DNA from: a virus | Virus record (IMG/VR): IMGVR_UViG_3300025168_017083 | Location: 1-42,152 of that record | DNA length: 42,152 nucleotides | Strand: one strand, 5' to 3' | Shown here: one piece after another, positions 23,294 through 31,695 of the stretch | How the letters are laid out: the number at the start of each line of letters is the position of its first letter | Position numbering within the stretch: the stretch's first letter is position 1 | Translations under genes and position numbers: made by a program | The notes under the pieces: generated by a model | What the model saw: the letters and a program-made list of their open reading frames with translations, nothing else | Told to the model about the DNA's origin: nothing | Database searches by the model: none

Positions 23294-23321
23294 ATTTGGT
23301 TTTCCAGAGATTTAGTCTTAT
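23294..23321 (+). promoter_or_regulatory. Candidate ATTTGG-type phage promoter before SSB gene
   Basis: ATTTGG and TCTTAT are separated by the same distance as ATTTGG and TCGTAT before the polymerase (37554) and before 41027 (40976), all within a 28-nt span. The gap leads into the gp32-like gene 37 nt later. It resembles the spacing of a -35/-10 promoter and may serve early or middle genes. Confidence 0.45.
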
Positions 23322-23357
23322 ATTTACCAAGTAAACATTTTAAACAAAATAAAAGTT

Positions 23358-24122
23358 ATGGATTTAAATGAAATCAAAAATCGTTTAGCTAAGCTAAACA
23401 ACAAGGGTGGTGGCAGTGCGTCATCAAGCGACTTTAAAGCGAACTTCTGGAAACCACCAGTAGGCGAAAAATCACAAATTCGAATTGTGCCATATAAGCA
23501 TAATAAAGATTTTCCATTCTCGGAATTATACTTTTACTTCGGTATTGGTAAACCAAGAATGATTGCTCTTTCTAACTTCGATGAATCAGATCCAATTTTG
23601 GAATTTGCTTCACAACTAAGAAAAACAGGTAATGATGAAAATAAAGAATTAGCTAAAAAGCTATTTCCTAAAATGCGAACATTTGCACCTGTTATCGTAA
23701 GGGGTGAAGAGGAAAAAGGAGTTAGATTCTATGAGTTTGGAAAAATGGTATATCAAGAATTACTTGGTGTAATGGCTGATGAAGATTATGGTGATATTAC
23801 TGACATTGAAAATGGTAGAGATATTACAGTTGAAGTAATCCCAGCAGCTGAAACTGGCAAGATGTTTAACACAACAACTGTTCGTGTTAAACCAAAGCAG
23901 ACACCACTTGTTGAAGATGCTACTAAAGCTGAGTCTCTTTTAGAAAATCAAAAGGAAGTTGTTTCTTTATTTAAAAAATATACATTTGATGAGATGAAAG
24001 ATACACTTCAAGGTTACTTAAAACCGTCTGAAGAAGATGGAGGAAAAGAAACTGAAGTTAAAGCAGCCCCCTCAAAAAGCAAGCCAAATATGGACAGTAA
24101 ACTTGATGAACTGTTTGATTAA
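23358..24122 (+). CDS. gp32: Single-stranded DNA-binding protein, gp32-like
   Basis: This 254-residue product has the gp32 layout. The N-terminal LAST-like region has basic residues (MDLNEIKNRLAKLNNKGGG). The core contains FKANFWKPPVGEKSQIRIVP and VRFYEFGKMVYQELLGVM, matching gp32's W-K-L and fKYRFGKKIWDKI segments. A linker is followed by an acidic tail (SKLDELFD), used in gp32 to recruit partners. There is no cysteine, so the zinc site of T4 gp32 is absent. It sits first in an SSB-UvsX-exonuclease-helicase operon with 1-nt overlaps. It binds ssDNA in replication and recombination. Confidence 0.88.
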   Translation: MDLNEIKNRLAKLNNKGGGSASSSDFKANFWKPPVGEKSQIRIVPYKHNKDFPFSELYFYFGIGKPRMIALSNFDESDPILEFASQLRKTGNDENKELAKKLFPKMRTFAPVIVRGEEEKGVRFYEFGKMVYQELLGVMADEDYGDITDIENGRDITVEVIPAAETGKMFNTTTVRVKPKQTPLVEDATKAESLLENQKEVVSLFKKYTFDEMKDTLQGYLKPSEEDGGKETEVKAAPSKSKPNMDSKLDELFD

Positions 24123-25267
24123 TGGCTCGTAAGAAAAAAGAAGAAGCAAATAACAGAGATGAGCTAACGGGATTAATCACTGACTCCCTAAATAAAAAAT
24201 TCTCAAAAACACACCATAGGGTAGCTTACTTTCTAGATGGAAGTGAGGACTCCCCTACGGATGTAAACGATTGGGTATCTACAGGATCCACAGTATTAGA
24301 TTTAGCAATTTCAAATCGCCCAAATGGTGGATTACCTGTTTCAAAAATCGTTGAAATAACTGGCTTAGAGCAAAGTGGAAAATCTCTGTTAGCATCTCAT
24401 GTTATTGCAAACACACAGAAAAAAGATGGTATTGCAGTTTATATTGACACTGAATCTTCCCTAAACGCTCAATTTTTACAAGCAATTGGAGTAGATACGG
24501 AAAAAATGGTTTATTTACCATTAGAAACAGTTGAGGATATTATGGACGCAATTACAGACGTAATTCTTAAAGTCCGAGAAAAAGATCCAAATAAACTTGT
24601 AACTATTGTAGTAGATTCAGTAGCCGCAGCTACTACTAAAATAGAATCAGCTGCTGATTTTGAAAAGGATGGATATGCTACCCAAAAAGCAATTATTCTT
24701 TCAAAAGCTATGCGTAAAATTACTAATTTAATTGGTAAAGAAAGAATACTCTTAGTATTTACTAATCAATTAAGACAAAAAATGGGAGCAATGCCATTTG
24801 CTGATCAATATACTACATCAGGTGGTAAAGCTTTACAATTTCACGCATCAGTAAGATTAAGATTAAAACAAGTTGGAAAACTTAAAGAAAAAATCAATGG
24901 TGTTGATGAAGTTGTAGGATCTGAAGTAGAGGCAATTGTTGTAAAAAACAGAATGGGTCCCCCAAATAGAAAAGTTAGATATAATGTATTTTATAGATTA
25001 GGTATTGATAACTTTGGGGGTTGGTTAAAATTAATGAAAAATTATAAAGTAGTTAAACAATCAGGCCCTATTTGCAAATACACAGACACTGAAACAGGTG
25101 AAATAATTTCATTTTCGGGTAAAGACTTAGAATCACTTTGTAAAGAAAGACCTGAAATAGAAGAAGCTATGTATAGAGATACTTGTAACACTTATATCAT
25201 GAAATACCAACATGAAGAAAAGCAAGAAATCGATCCAGACATTGAAATTGATGAAACTGGACTATAA
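24122..25267 (+). CDS. uvsX: UvsX/RecA-like recombinase
   Basis: The 381-residue protein has a RecA-type ATPase core. Walker A is GLEQSGKS at 81-88, and Walker B hydrophobics end at D165 (TIVVDSVAAA). The sensor-like stretch LVFTNQLRQKMG and YTTSGGKALQFHASVRLRL are standard in RecA/UvsX, with KNRMGPPNRKVRY near the end of the core. The C-terminus is acidic and ends DPDIEIDETGL. It would form filaments on SSB-coated ssDNA for repair and recombination-dependent replication. The start overlaps the SSB stop by 1 nt. RecA from a bacterial host is an alternative ancestry, but the context is clearly phage. Confidence 0.92.
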   Translation: MARKKKEEANNRDELTGLITDSLNKKFSKTHHRVAYFLDGSEDSPTDVNDWVSTGSTVLDLAISNRPNGGLPVSKIVEITGLEQSGKSLLASHVIANTQKKDGIAVYIDTESSLNAQFLQAIGVDTEKMVYLPLETVEDIMDAITDVILKVREKDPNKLVTIVVDSVAAATTKIESAADFEKDGYATQKAIILSKAMRKITNLIGKERILLVFTNQLRQKMGAMPFADQYTTSGGKALQFHASVRLRLKQVGKLKEKINGVDEVVGSEVEAIVVKNRMGPPNRKVRYNVFYRLGIDNFGGWLKLMKNYKVVKQSGPICKYTDTETGEIISFSGKDLESLCKERPEIEEAMYRDTCNTYIMKYQHEEKQEIDPDIEIDETGL

Positions 25268-26298
25268 TGAACAACACTGTATTCGATTTATTGGATAATG
25301 TCCAAAAACCGGACAATTTAAACGTTAATTCAAAAGTACTTATTGTAGATGGTTTAAACCTCTACTTAAGAACATTCGCAGTAAACGGGACCCTCAATGA
25401 TAATGGTGTGCCTGTAGGAGGAATGGTTGGATTTTTAAAATCACTAGCTTACTCAATTAGGGAGGTAAACCCCACAAGAGTAATCATCGTATATGATGGA
25501 GCAGGTGGTTCACAGAGAAGAAGAAAAATCCATCCTAACTATAAAGGAAATAGAAAACCAGGTAAAAGAATCACCCGGTGGGATGCCTTTAAAAACGCTA
25601 CAGAAGAAAAGGAAGCAATGAAAATCCAATTCTCCCGTTTACTCGAATACCTTGATGATTTACCTATTAACGTAATTTCAATAGATAGAATTGAAGCAGA
25701 TGATACAATCGCATATATAGCGAATAATTTGTTAGAAGAAGAAGTAACAATTATGTCTGCAGATCAGGATTTCCTTCAGTTAGTTAATGATAGAATAACT
25801 GTTTGGAGTCCAATTAAAAAGAAGTTTTATACTCCAGATCTAGTAATTGAAGATTATGGTGTGCCTTCTTACAATTTTTTAATGTATAAGGTTCTAATGG
25901 GCGATAAGTCTGATAACCTTGAGGGAGTAAAAGGATTAGGTCCTAAGAAACTCCCAAAAATTGTTCCCGATTTGTTTACGACAAATTCCCTTGATCTTGA
26001 TTTCATCGTGGAGCAAGCAAGAAAAGGTGAGGAACCAATGCATAAGAAAATTGTTGAGTCGGCACACCAACTTCAAATAAATGAAAAATTAATGGATTTA
26101 CATAATCCACCAGTTTCAGCAGAGTTAAAATCATTAATAAGAAGATTAGTAGAGGCACCAATAAATTTGCTTTCCCGAAATGAATTTACTATAAAGTATA
26201 CAAATGATCAAATGGGAAATGCTATTCAAACAATAGATGTATGGTTAAAAGAACATTTTACCCGTTTAAATAGTTTAGCAAAAACAACTCATGAGTAA
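25267..26298 (+). CDS. 5'-3' exonuclease (flap endonuclease/RNase H-like)
   Basis: The 343-residue product has the FEN/PIN fold motifs in order. These are VLIVDGLNLYLRTF (24-37, D28), IIVYDGAGG (73-81, D77), IEADDT (142-147), SADQDF (164-169) and GDKSDN (212-217), then the helix-hairpin GVKGLGPKK (220-228). These acidic residues bind two metals. In T4 the related RNase H removes RNA primers and flaps during lagging-strand synthesis. Family members of about 300 residues are usual, and the extra C-terminal 80 residues may bind SSB or the clamp. It sits between UvsX and the helicase with overlapping stop and start codons on both sides. Confidence 0.92.
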   Translation: MNNTVFDLLDNVQKPDNLNVNSKVLIVDGLNLYLRTFAVNGTLNDNGVPVGGMVGFLKSLAYSIREVNPTRVIIVYDGAGGSQRRRKIHPNYKGNRKPGKRITRWDAFKNATEEKEAMKIQFSRLLEYLDDLPINVISIDRIEADDTIAYIANNLLEEEVTIMSADQDFLQLVNDRITVWSPIKKKFYTPDLVIEDYGVPSYNFLMYKVLMGDKSDNLEGVKGLGPKKLPKIVPDLFTTNSLDLDFIVEQARKGEEPMHKKIVESAHQLQINEKLMDLHNPPVSAELKSLIRRLVEAPINLLSRNEFTIKYTNDQMGNAIQTIDVWLKEHFTRLNSLAKTTHE

Positions 26299-27640
26299 GT
26301 TAACACAATATGGACATTCATTTCAAATAAAGTCTTTAGGAATACTAATTACTGATAGAGATTTTCTCCAACAAATCTCTGATATTGTATCTCCTGATTA
26401 TTTTGATAATGATGCTGGAAAATGGGTTATCCAAAAAACACTCAAATATTTTGACAAATATAAAACTATCCCAACTATGGAGGTTTTTAAAGTTGAAATA
26501 GAAAAACTAGATAAAGAACTACAGAGTGTAGCTATTAAGGATATTCTTAAACAATCTTACAAAGCATCAAAATCTACAGACTTAGAATATGTAAAGGAAA
26601 CATTTCTTGATTTCTGTAAAAATCAAACGTTAAAAAACGCCCTTATGAATTCAGTTGACCTATTAGAAATGGGCGCCTATGACGACATAAGGGGTTTAAT
26701 CGACAAAGCCCTCAAAGCAGGCACGGAACGCGATATAGGCCATGAATATATCGCAGAACTCGAAGATAGATTCCGTGAGGAAGCAAGAAATACAATAGCT
26801 ACACCTTGGCCTTTAATTAATAACTTACTTGGAGGAGGATTAGGACAAGGCGATTTAGGGTTAATAGCAGGAGGACCTGGTGGGGGGAAAAGTTGGGCAT
26901 TAGTAGCATTAGGAGCACAAGCAGTCAAACTAGGATACACAGTAGTACACTACACTCTTGAACTATCTGAAAAATATGTTGGTAGAAGATATGATGCTTG
27001 CTTCACCGAAATTCCAGTTCAAGATATAGTAGAAAGTAAAGATAAAGTAAAAGACACAATTGAAAATCTGAGGGGAGGATTATATATTAGAGAATATCCT
27101 GCAGGACAAGCAACAGTAAATACTATACACGCTCATTTAGAAAAATGTATTCAACAAAATATAAAACCAGACCTAATCATCGTGGATTACGCCGACCTTC
27201 TAACTTCAAAGACAAGCAAAGAAAAAAGAGACAAACTAGACGATATTTACACAAGTCTAAGAGGATTAGCAACAGAACTAAAATTACCAATTTGGACAGC
27301 CTCCCAAGTGAATAGGTCGGGAGCTAGAGAAGAAATTATCCAGGGAGATAGAATGGCAGAAAGCTACTCTAAAATGATGATTACCGACTTTGCAATGTCT
27401 CTTTCACGAAGTGCTGAAGATAAAGAAAATGGAACGGGCAGATGGCACGTAATGAAAAATAGATATGGAGCTGATGGAATTACCTATGATGCGATTATGG
27501 ATACATCAATAGGAAAAATTGAAATAAATATAAGAGGAAACAACAGACCCGAAGGAAATCCACAAAATTTACAAGGAGGAATGTCGCCTGCCCAGCGAAG
27601 AAGACTTCGAGGAGAATCTGAAAGTTTTTTTAATGTTTAG
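26291..27640 (+). CDS. gp41: Replicative DNA helicase, DnaB/gp41-like
   Basis: This 449-residue protein has an N-terminal helical domain (about 1-165) and a RecA-like motor. Walker A is GGPGGGKS at 194-201, the E of LELSEKYVGRR follows, Walker B is LIIVDYADLL around D299, and WTASQVNR is the motif-3 equivalent. KNRYGADG (about residue 392) is probably the arginine-finger or loop region. Hexameric, it unwinds the fork 5'-3'. The size is near T4 gp41 (475). It overlaps the exonuclease gene by 8 nt and ends the operon. The following gap is AT-rich. Confidence 0.92.
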   Translation: MSKLTQYGHSFQIKSLGILITDRDFLQQISDIVSPDYFDNDAGKWVIQKTLKYFDKYKTIPTMEVFKVEIEKLDKELQSVAIKDILKQSYKASKSTDLEYVKETFLDFCKNQTLKNALMNSVDLLEMGAYDDIRGLIDKALKAGTERDIGHEYIAELEDRFREEARNTIATPWPLINNLLGGGLGQGDLGLIAGGPGGGKSWALVALGAQAVKLGYTVVHYTLELSEKYVGRRYDACFTEIPVQDIVESKDKVKDTIENLRGGLYIREYPAGQATVNTIHAHLEKCIQQNIKPDLIIVDYADLLTSKTSKEKRDKLDDIYTSLRGLATELKLPIWTASQVNRSGAREEIIQGDRMAESYSKMMITDFAMSLSRSAEDKENGTGRWHVMKNRYGADGITYDAIMDTSIGKIEINIRGNNRPEGNPQNLQGGMSPAQRRRLRGESESFFNV

Positions 27641-27713
27641 GTGGTTTTCCATTATATATACTATATATATCGCCCCCCAAAATATATATTTTAACAAATA
27701 ATTTTAATAACAA
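27641..27713 (+). promoter_or_regulatory. AT-rich intergenic region with possible promoter before RNR
   Basis: The gap holds GGTTTTCCA (27643-27651, identical to the SSB promoter gap at 23298-23306), a TATATATACTATATATAT run, a C6 tract and the 14-nt palindrome AAAATATATATTTT (27679-27692). A cobalamin riboswitch would need more length. The likely content is a promoter and a translation leader (AATAACAAATG). Confidence 0.4.
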
Positions 27714-29564
27714 ATGAACATAACACAAGAGATCTTATCTGATATTGTAGTTTACAACAAGTATGCAAAATATAATCAGGATAAACAAAGAAGAGAAACC
27801 TGGGAAGAGTTAGTTACCCGAAATAAAAATATGCATCAAACTAAATTTCCTCAATTAAAAGAAGAGATTGAAGAAGTTTATAAATTAGTATATGATAAGA
27901 AAATCTTGCCTTCAATGCGAAGTTTACAATTTGCAGGAAAACCTATTGAAATAAATAACTCAAGAATATTTAATTGTTCTTTTCTACCAATTGATGATTT
28001 TAGATCTTTTAGTGAAATAATGTTCCTTCTTTTATCAGGATGTGGAGTTGGTTTCTCTGTTCAACAGCATCACATTGAAAAATTACCTGAAATTCATAAA
28101 GCTACTAAAGAAAGAAGATTCTTAATTGGAGATTCAATTGAGGGATGGGCGGATGCTATAAGAGCACTTATGAGAGCTTATTTAGGCAAAAGTAAAACAC
28201 TCCCTCTATTTGATTATAGAGATATTAGACCCAAAGGAGCAGAATTAATTACGGTAGGAGGTAAAGCACCAGGTCCTGAACCCTTAAAAGAATGTTTGTT
28301 TCAAATCCAAAAAGTATTAGATAGAAAAAAAGATGGAGACTCTTTATCCTCTATAGAAGCACATGATATTATTTGTCACATTGCTGATGCAGTATTATCA
28401 GGGGGTATTAGAAGAGCAGCATTAATTTCTTTATTTGATTTAGATGATGAAGATATGTTGACATCTAAATTTGGCGCGTGGTGGGAGCATAATCCACAAA
28501 GAGGTAGAGCAAATAACTCAGCAGTAGTAATTAGATCTAAAGTTAAAAAGAAAGATTTCTTTGGTTTATGGGATAAGATTGTTGCAAGTAATTCAGGGGA
28601 ACCAGGAATTTATTTCTCAGATGATAAAGATTGGGGGACAAATCCATGCTGTGAAATTGCTTTAAGACCTTATCAATTTTGTAATTTATGTGAAATTAAT
28701 GCATCTAATATTGAATCACAGGAAGATTTAAATAAAAGAGTAAAAGCAGCATCATTTATTGGGACTTTACAAGCCTCTTACACAGATTTTCATTATTTAA
28801 GACCCATTTGGAATAAAAATACAGATAAAGACGCACTTGTAGGAGTAGGGATGACAGGAATTGGAAGTGGAATTATTTTAAAATATAATTTAGAGGAAGC
28901 AGCCAAAATTGCAATGAATTCTAATAAAGAAACAGCAAAACTTATAGGAATTAATAAAGCAGCTCGTGTAACTACTGTAAAACCTTCAGGAACTAGTTCA
29001 TTAGTGTTAGGTACATCATCAGGCATACATGCTTGGCATAATGATTTTTATATTCGTCGGATGAGAATTGGTAAAAATGAAGCACTTTATACTCACTTAT
29101 TAGAAAATCACCCAGAACTTATAGAGGATGATTTTTTTAAACCTGAAATTCAAGCTATTATCTCTGTTCCACAAAGCGCCCCTGAGGGAGCTATCTTAAG
29201 AACAGAATCAGCAATGGATTTACTTGAGAGAACTAAAAAATTCAATATGGAATGGGTAAAAACAGGACATAGAAAAGGATCAAATACAAATAATGTATCA
29301 GCTACTATTTCAGTAAAAGATAATGATTGGGAGCAAGTAGGAAAATGGATGTGGGAAAATAAACATACATTTAATGGATTATCTGTACTCCCTTATAGTG
29401 GTGGAAGTTATAAACAAGCTCCTTTTGAAGACATTACTAAAAATCAATATGAGGAAATGGTATCACATCTTCAATCTATTAATTTAAGACATGTTCATGA
29501 GGATACAGATAATACTACACAAAAAGAAAATCTCGCATGCGCAGGAGGAAACTGTGAAATATAA
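27714..29564 (+). CDS. nrdJ: Class II (B12-dependent) ribonucleoside-triphosphate reductase
   Basis: This 616-residue reductase makes dNTPs from NTPs using adenosylcobalamin. All five cysteines needed by the monomeric Lactobacillus-type enzyme appear in the right order. C88 (FNCSF) and C323 (QFCNL) are the redox pair, C312 (NPCCEI, thiyl radical) has E314 nearby, and the C-terminal pair C609/C614 (ACAGGNCEI) reloads the site. The C312-C323 and C609-C614 spacings equal those of the known enzyme. NPCC replaces the usual NPCG. It is about 120 residues shorter than the Lactobacillus reductase, suggesting reduced regulatory insertions. It depends on host B12. Confidence 0.93.
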   Translation: MNITQEILSDIVVYNKYAKYNQDKQRRETWEELVTRNKNMHQTKFPQLKEEIEEVYKLVYDKKILPSMRSLQFAGKPIEINNSRIFNCSFLPIDDFRSFSEIMFLLLSGCGVGFSVQQHHIEKLPEIHKATKERRFLIGDSIEGWADAIRALMRAYLGKSKTLPLFDYRDIRPKGAELITVGGKAPGPEPLKECLFQIQKVLDRKKDGDSLSSIEAHDIICHIADAVLSGGIRRAALISLFDLDDEDMLTSKFGAWWEHNPQRGRANNSAVVIRSKVKKKDFFGLWDKIVASNSGEPGIYFSDDKDWGTNPCCEIALRPYQFCNLCEINASNIESQEDLNKRVKAASFIGTLQASYTDFHYLRPIWNKNTDKDALVGVGMTGIGSGIILKYNLEEAAKIAMNSNKETAKLIGINKAARVTTVKPSGTSSLVLGTSSGIHAWHNDFYIRRMRIGKNEALYTHLLENHPELIEDDFFKPEIQAIISVPQSAPEGAILRTESAMDLLERTKKFNMEWVKTGHRKGSNTNNVSATISVKDNDWEQVGKWMWENKHTFNGLSVLPYSGGSYKQAPFEDITKNQYEEMVSHLQSINLRHVHEDTDNTTQKENLACAGGNCEI

Positions 29565-29650
29565 TGTGTTGGATAGAAAAATTATATTACGGAATTACTC
29601 CTAAATCACATTCTCAAAAATATGAACGATATAATAACAGTACAAGATAA
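29564..29650 (+). CDS. Possible 28-residue peptide downstream of RNR
   Basis: An ORF beginning in the TAATG of the RNR stop encodes MCWIEKLYYGITPKSHSQKY and then ERYNNSTR. Its end overlaps the next gene by 29 nt. The start-stop overlap is typical of real genes here, but the length is small and no family can be assigned. Confidence 0.3.
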   Translation: MCWIEKLYYGITPKSHSQKYERYNNSTR

Positions 29651-29870
29651 GCTATTTGTTGTAAAAAGAAAATTTAAGGAGTCAAATATTAACCTTGAAA
29701 AAGGAAAAGTAAGCACCCTTAAAAAATTATATAATTGTAATACTGTTTTTAAAGCCCAAGGTTATGTTTGGGTATGTAATGAAATACCAGAAATAGAATA
29801 TGAAGAAATCAAAGAAGCAACAGAAAACATCCTCCCCCAAAAAACAACTGAAGAACCATCCAAATCCTGA
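29622..29870 (+). CDS. Unknown 82-residue protein
   Basis: The protein begins MNDIITVQDKLFVVKRKFKE, with strand-rich sequence to about residue 60 (TVFKAQGYVWVCNEIPEIEY) and a charged, flexible C-terminal tail (ENILPQKTTEEPSKS). There are no recognisable motifs. It may be a small regulatory or accessory protein of the nucleotide block. Its start lies inside the possible 28-residue ORF. Confidence 0.5.
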   Translation: MNDIITVQDKLFVVKRKFKESNINLEKGKVSTLKKLYNCNTVFKAQGYVWVCNEIPEIEYEEIKEATENILPQKTTEEPSKS

Positions 29871-29877
29871 GGATTTA

Positions 29878-30027
29878 ATGGATGATATTAATAAAGTTAT
29901 AAAATTTATTGATAAGTTAGATGATATGGATCTTGAGAATATAGATATAGATAAATTAGAAAAAAATTCTATTCTTCTAAAAAAAGCAATAGAAGATAAA
30001 TATAATCATTTGGATACCAACAAATAA
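29878..30027 (+). CDS. Small acidic helical protein (49 residues)
   Basis: Reading from the ATG at 29878 gives MDDINKVIKFIDKLDDMDLE, ending IEDKYNHLDTNK, an acidic and helical product with Leu/Ile heptad-like spacing. A longer frame starting at 29800 exists, but its extra part lies entirely within the preceding gene, and the 7-nt gap to 29878 fits this genome's spacing. GAGG lies 7 nt upstream. Function unknown. Confidence 0.5.
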   Translation: MDDINKVIKFIDKLDDMDLENIDIDKLEKNSILLKKAIEDKYNHLDTNK

Positions 30028-30044
30028 TTTATTATAAAAACATT

Positions 30045-30533
30045 ATGGGAAAATATCAATCAACAAAATTATTCGACAATTATTCAATAGCAATTAGACA
30101 ATGGAGGGCTCAACACTCCCATTGTCAATTACTTCATGGATATGCATTAAAATTTAAAGTATGGTTTGAATCTAATACCCCTTTTGATAAAAATGAGGGT
30201 TTAGATGATATGAATTGGATTGTAGATTATGGGGGTTTTAAAGACGCACCTATAGGAAATGGTTTAAAATCATGGATGGACGATATGTGGGATCACACCC
30301 TTTTAATTGAAAAAGACGATCCTTATTTAGATTTTTTCGAATCAGCAGCTATGGAGGGACTTTGTAAGCTAACAGTAATGGATAAATTAGGAGCAGAAAG
30401 CTGCGCTAGAACAGTTTATAATCATTTTAATGATGTATTATCTAAAACAGATGGAGGAAGGTGTAAAGTAGTAAAGGTAGAATGTTTTGAAAATGATAAA
30501 AATTCATCAATTTACTACGAAACAAATGACTAA
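30045..30533 (+). CDS. queD: QueD-like 6-carboxytetrahydropterin synthase
   Basis: This 162-residue protein has the QueD/PTPS fold pattern. H24-S-H26-C27-QLL-H31-G-Y33 includes the catalytic Cys and zinc-binding His, and LDDMNWIVDYGGFK and WDHTLLIEKDDP are the second catalytic region. The classical CxxxHGH motif reads CQLLHGY, so the last zinc His is Tyr. I recall other QueD-like proteins with HGY, so this may be subfamily-specific. QueD converts dihydroneopterin triphosphate to 6-carboxytetrahydropterin in preQ0 biosynthesis. The FolE, QueE and QueC genes are all within 6 kb. It starts 17 nt after the preceding gene. Confidence 0.85.
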   Translation: MGKYQSTKLFDNYSIAIRQWRAQHSHCQLLHGYALKFKVWFESNTPFDKNEGLDDMNWIVDYGGFKDAPIGNGLKSWMDDMWDHTLLIEKDDPYLDFFESAAMEGLCKLTVMDKLGAESCARTVYNHFNDVLSKTDGGRCKVVKVECFENDKNSSIYYETND

Positions 30534-30654
30534 TAAAGAATTTATAGAGTGGTTAAGAGGATTTTTAGAAAAAACATACATGGATGAAGATCCTAATAAT
30601 CCTATAACCCTAAAAATAATATACAGTAAACTAAAAACAGTAGAAGATGAGTAG
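30526..30654 (+). CDS. Small 42-residue protein between queD and the next gene
   Basis: An ORF starting 8 nt inside the queD end encodes MTNKEFIEWLRGFLEKTYMD, ending LKTVEDE. It overlaps the next start by 8 nt. The double overlap and the helical, acidic character suggest a real small gene. The E-W-L-x-G-F opening recalls short phage proteins of unknown function. Confidence 0.55.
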   Translation: MTNKEFIEWLRGFLEKTYMDEDPNNPITLKIIYSKLKTVEDE

Positions 30655-30889
30655 AACTCGAAAAAATGGTACTAGAAGCCGAGAAGAAAGACATACAGAA
30701 GCAGTTAAAAGAAACACAAACTTTGCTTCTCTTTCCCTTACAGAACAACTTCAATATTTAGATCTTCGTTTGGGTGAAGGAGTAGGAGCGATTAAACAAC
30801 GAGCTAAAATTCAAAATAAAATTGATCGTCCTCAAATGACTGAACAAAAGAAAGCTAAGCAAAAGAAAAGAGCTAAAAAGAAAAAGTAA
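30647..30889 (+). CDS. Very basic 80-residue protein
   Basis: MSRTRKNGTRSREERHTEAV begins the product, and a lysine-rich run ends it (KKAKQKKRAKKKK). The middle (SLTEQLQYLDLRLGEGVGAI) could form two helices. The charge suggests nucleic-acid binding, but no domain is identified. It overlaps the preceding small gene by 8 nt and the DpdA-like gene by 1 nt, placing it in the preQ0/transglycosylase operon. Confidence 0.6.
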   Translation: MSRTRKNGTRSREERHTEAVKRNTNFASLSLTEQLQYLDLRLGEGVGAIKQRAKIQNKIDRPQMTEQKKAKQKKRAKKKK

Positions 30890-31695
30890 TGTTTAAAGTA
30901 TCCCACGAGTTACCAATCAATATGCTTGACAAAAGTTTTGAAATTAATGATTATGAGTATTGTTTACCACACTTATTAGACCAAAACGAAAAATATAAAG
31001 AACACTTTCTTTATGCTAAAGAAGCAGGTAGTTATATTATTATGGATAATTCACTTCATGAATTAGGTAAAGCATATGATACTAAAAGATTATTACATTG
31101 GATTAATGTTTTAGAGCCAGATGAATTTATTGTACCTGATGTATGGCAAAATAAAAACCAAACATTAGTTAATGCTAAACAATGGTCAAAAATAGAATTA
31201 CCAGAAGGAGTAACCAAAGTAGCAGTAGTACAAGCTCAAAATTATAATGAAGCACACGAATGTTATAATATTTTAAATTTCCATCATGAGTATAAAAAAA
31301 TAGCATTTAGTTATGGGGCAGATTGGTATGCTGATATGTTTCCTCATCCTAATCCTTTGGTAGGTAAAATGATGGGTCGTATAATGACTATATCAAAAAT
31401 GTATAAGTCGGGATTAATAAGGGACAATCATAGAGTACATTTATTAGGATGCGCATTACCCCAAGAATTTGGCTATTATACTGATTTTCCTTTTATTGAA
31501 TCTATTGATACTTCAAATCCTATAATTCATGGTTTAGAAGGAGTACAATATAATAGTTTGGGGTTATTAACAAAATCTTCTACTAAAATAGATCAAATAG
31601 ATAAAGAAATCAATAGAGAAACGCGTTACAATATTAACCATAACCTCATCCGTTTTAAACAATTTATACAGGATGGAAACACACAATTATACTAA
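30889..31695 (+). CDS. dpdA: DpdA-like DNA transglycosylase (7-deazaguanine insertion)
   Basis: The 268-residue protein resembles phage DpdA proteins, relatives of tRNA-guanine transglycosylase. Landmarks are IIMDNSLHELG (50-60, with the conserved Asp D53), DEFIVPDVWQ (78-87, D84), VQAQNYNEAHEC, YKKIAFSYGADW (135-146), HRVHLLGCALPQEF (181-194) and ESIDTSNPIIHGL (204-216). DpdA swaps guanine in DNA for a 7-deazaguanine such as preQ0. It is shorter than bacterial TGT (about 375), as for phage DpdA, and lacks the TGT zinc site. The neighbouring genes supply preQ0, which strongly supports this role. The substrate strand and target site are unknown. Confidence 0.8.
   Translation: MFKVSHELPINMLDKSFEINDYEYCLPHLLDQNEKYKEHFLYAKEAGSYIIMDNSLHELGKAYDTKRLLHWINVLEPDEFIVPDVWQNKNQTLVNAKQWSKIELPEGVTKVAVVQAQNYNEAHECYNILNFHHEYKKIAFSYGADWYADMFPHPNPLVGKMMGRIMTISKMYKSGLIRDNHRVHLLGCALPQEFGYYTDFPFIESIDTSNPIIHGLEGVQYNSLGLLTKSSTKIDQIDKEINRETRYNINHNLIRFKQFIQDGNTQLY

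Noticed and set aside
27641-27713. Cobalamin riboswitch before the B12-dependent reductase
   Set aside because: The gap is only 73 nt and has no B12-box-like sequence, too short for a cobalamin riboswitch.
29800-29877. Longer start for the small acidic gene at 29878
   Set aside because: The extra codons lie wholly inside the preceding gene. The ATG at 29878 gives normal spacing.
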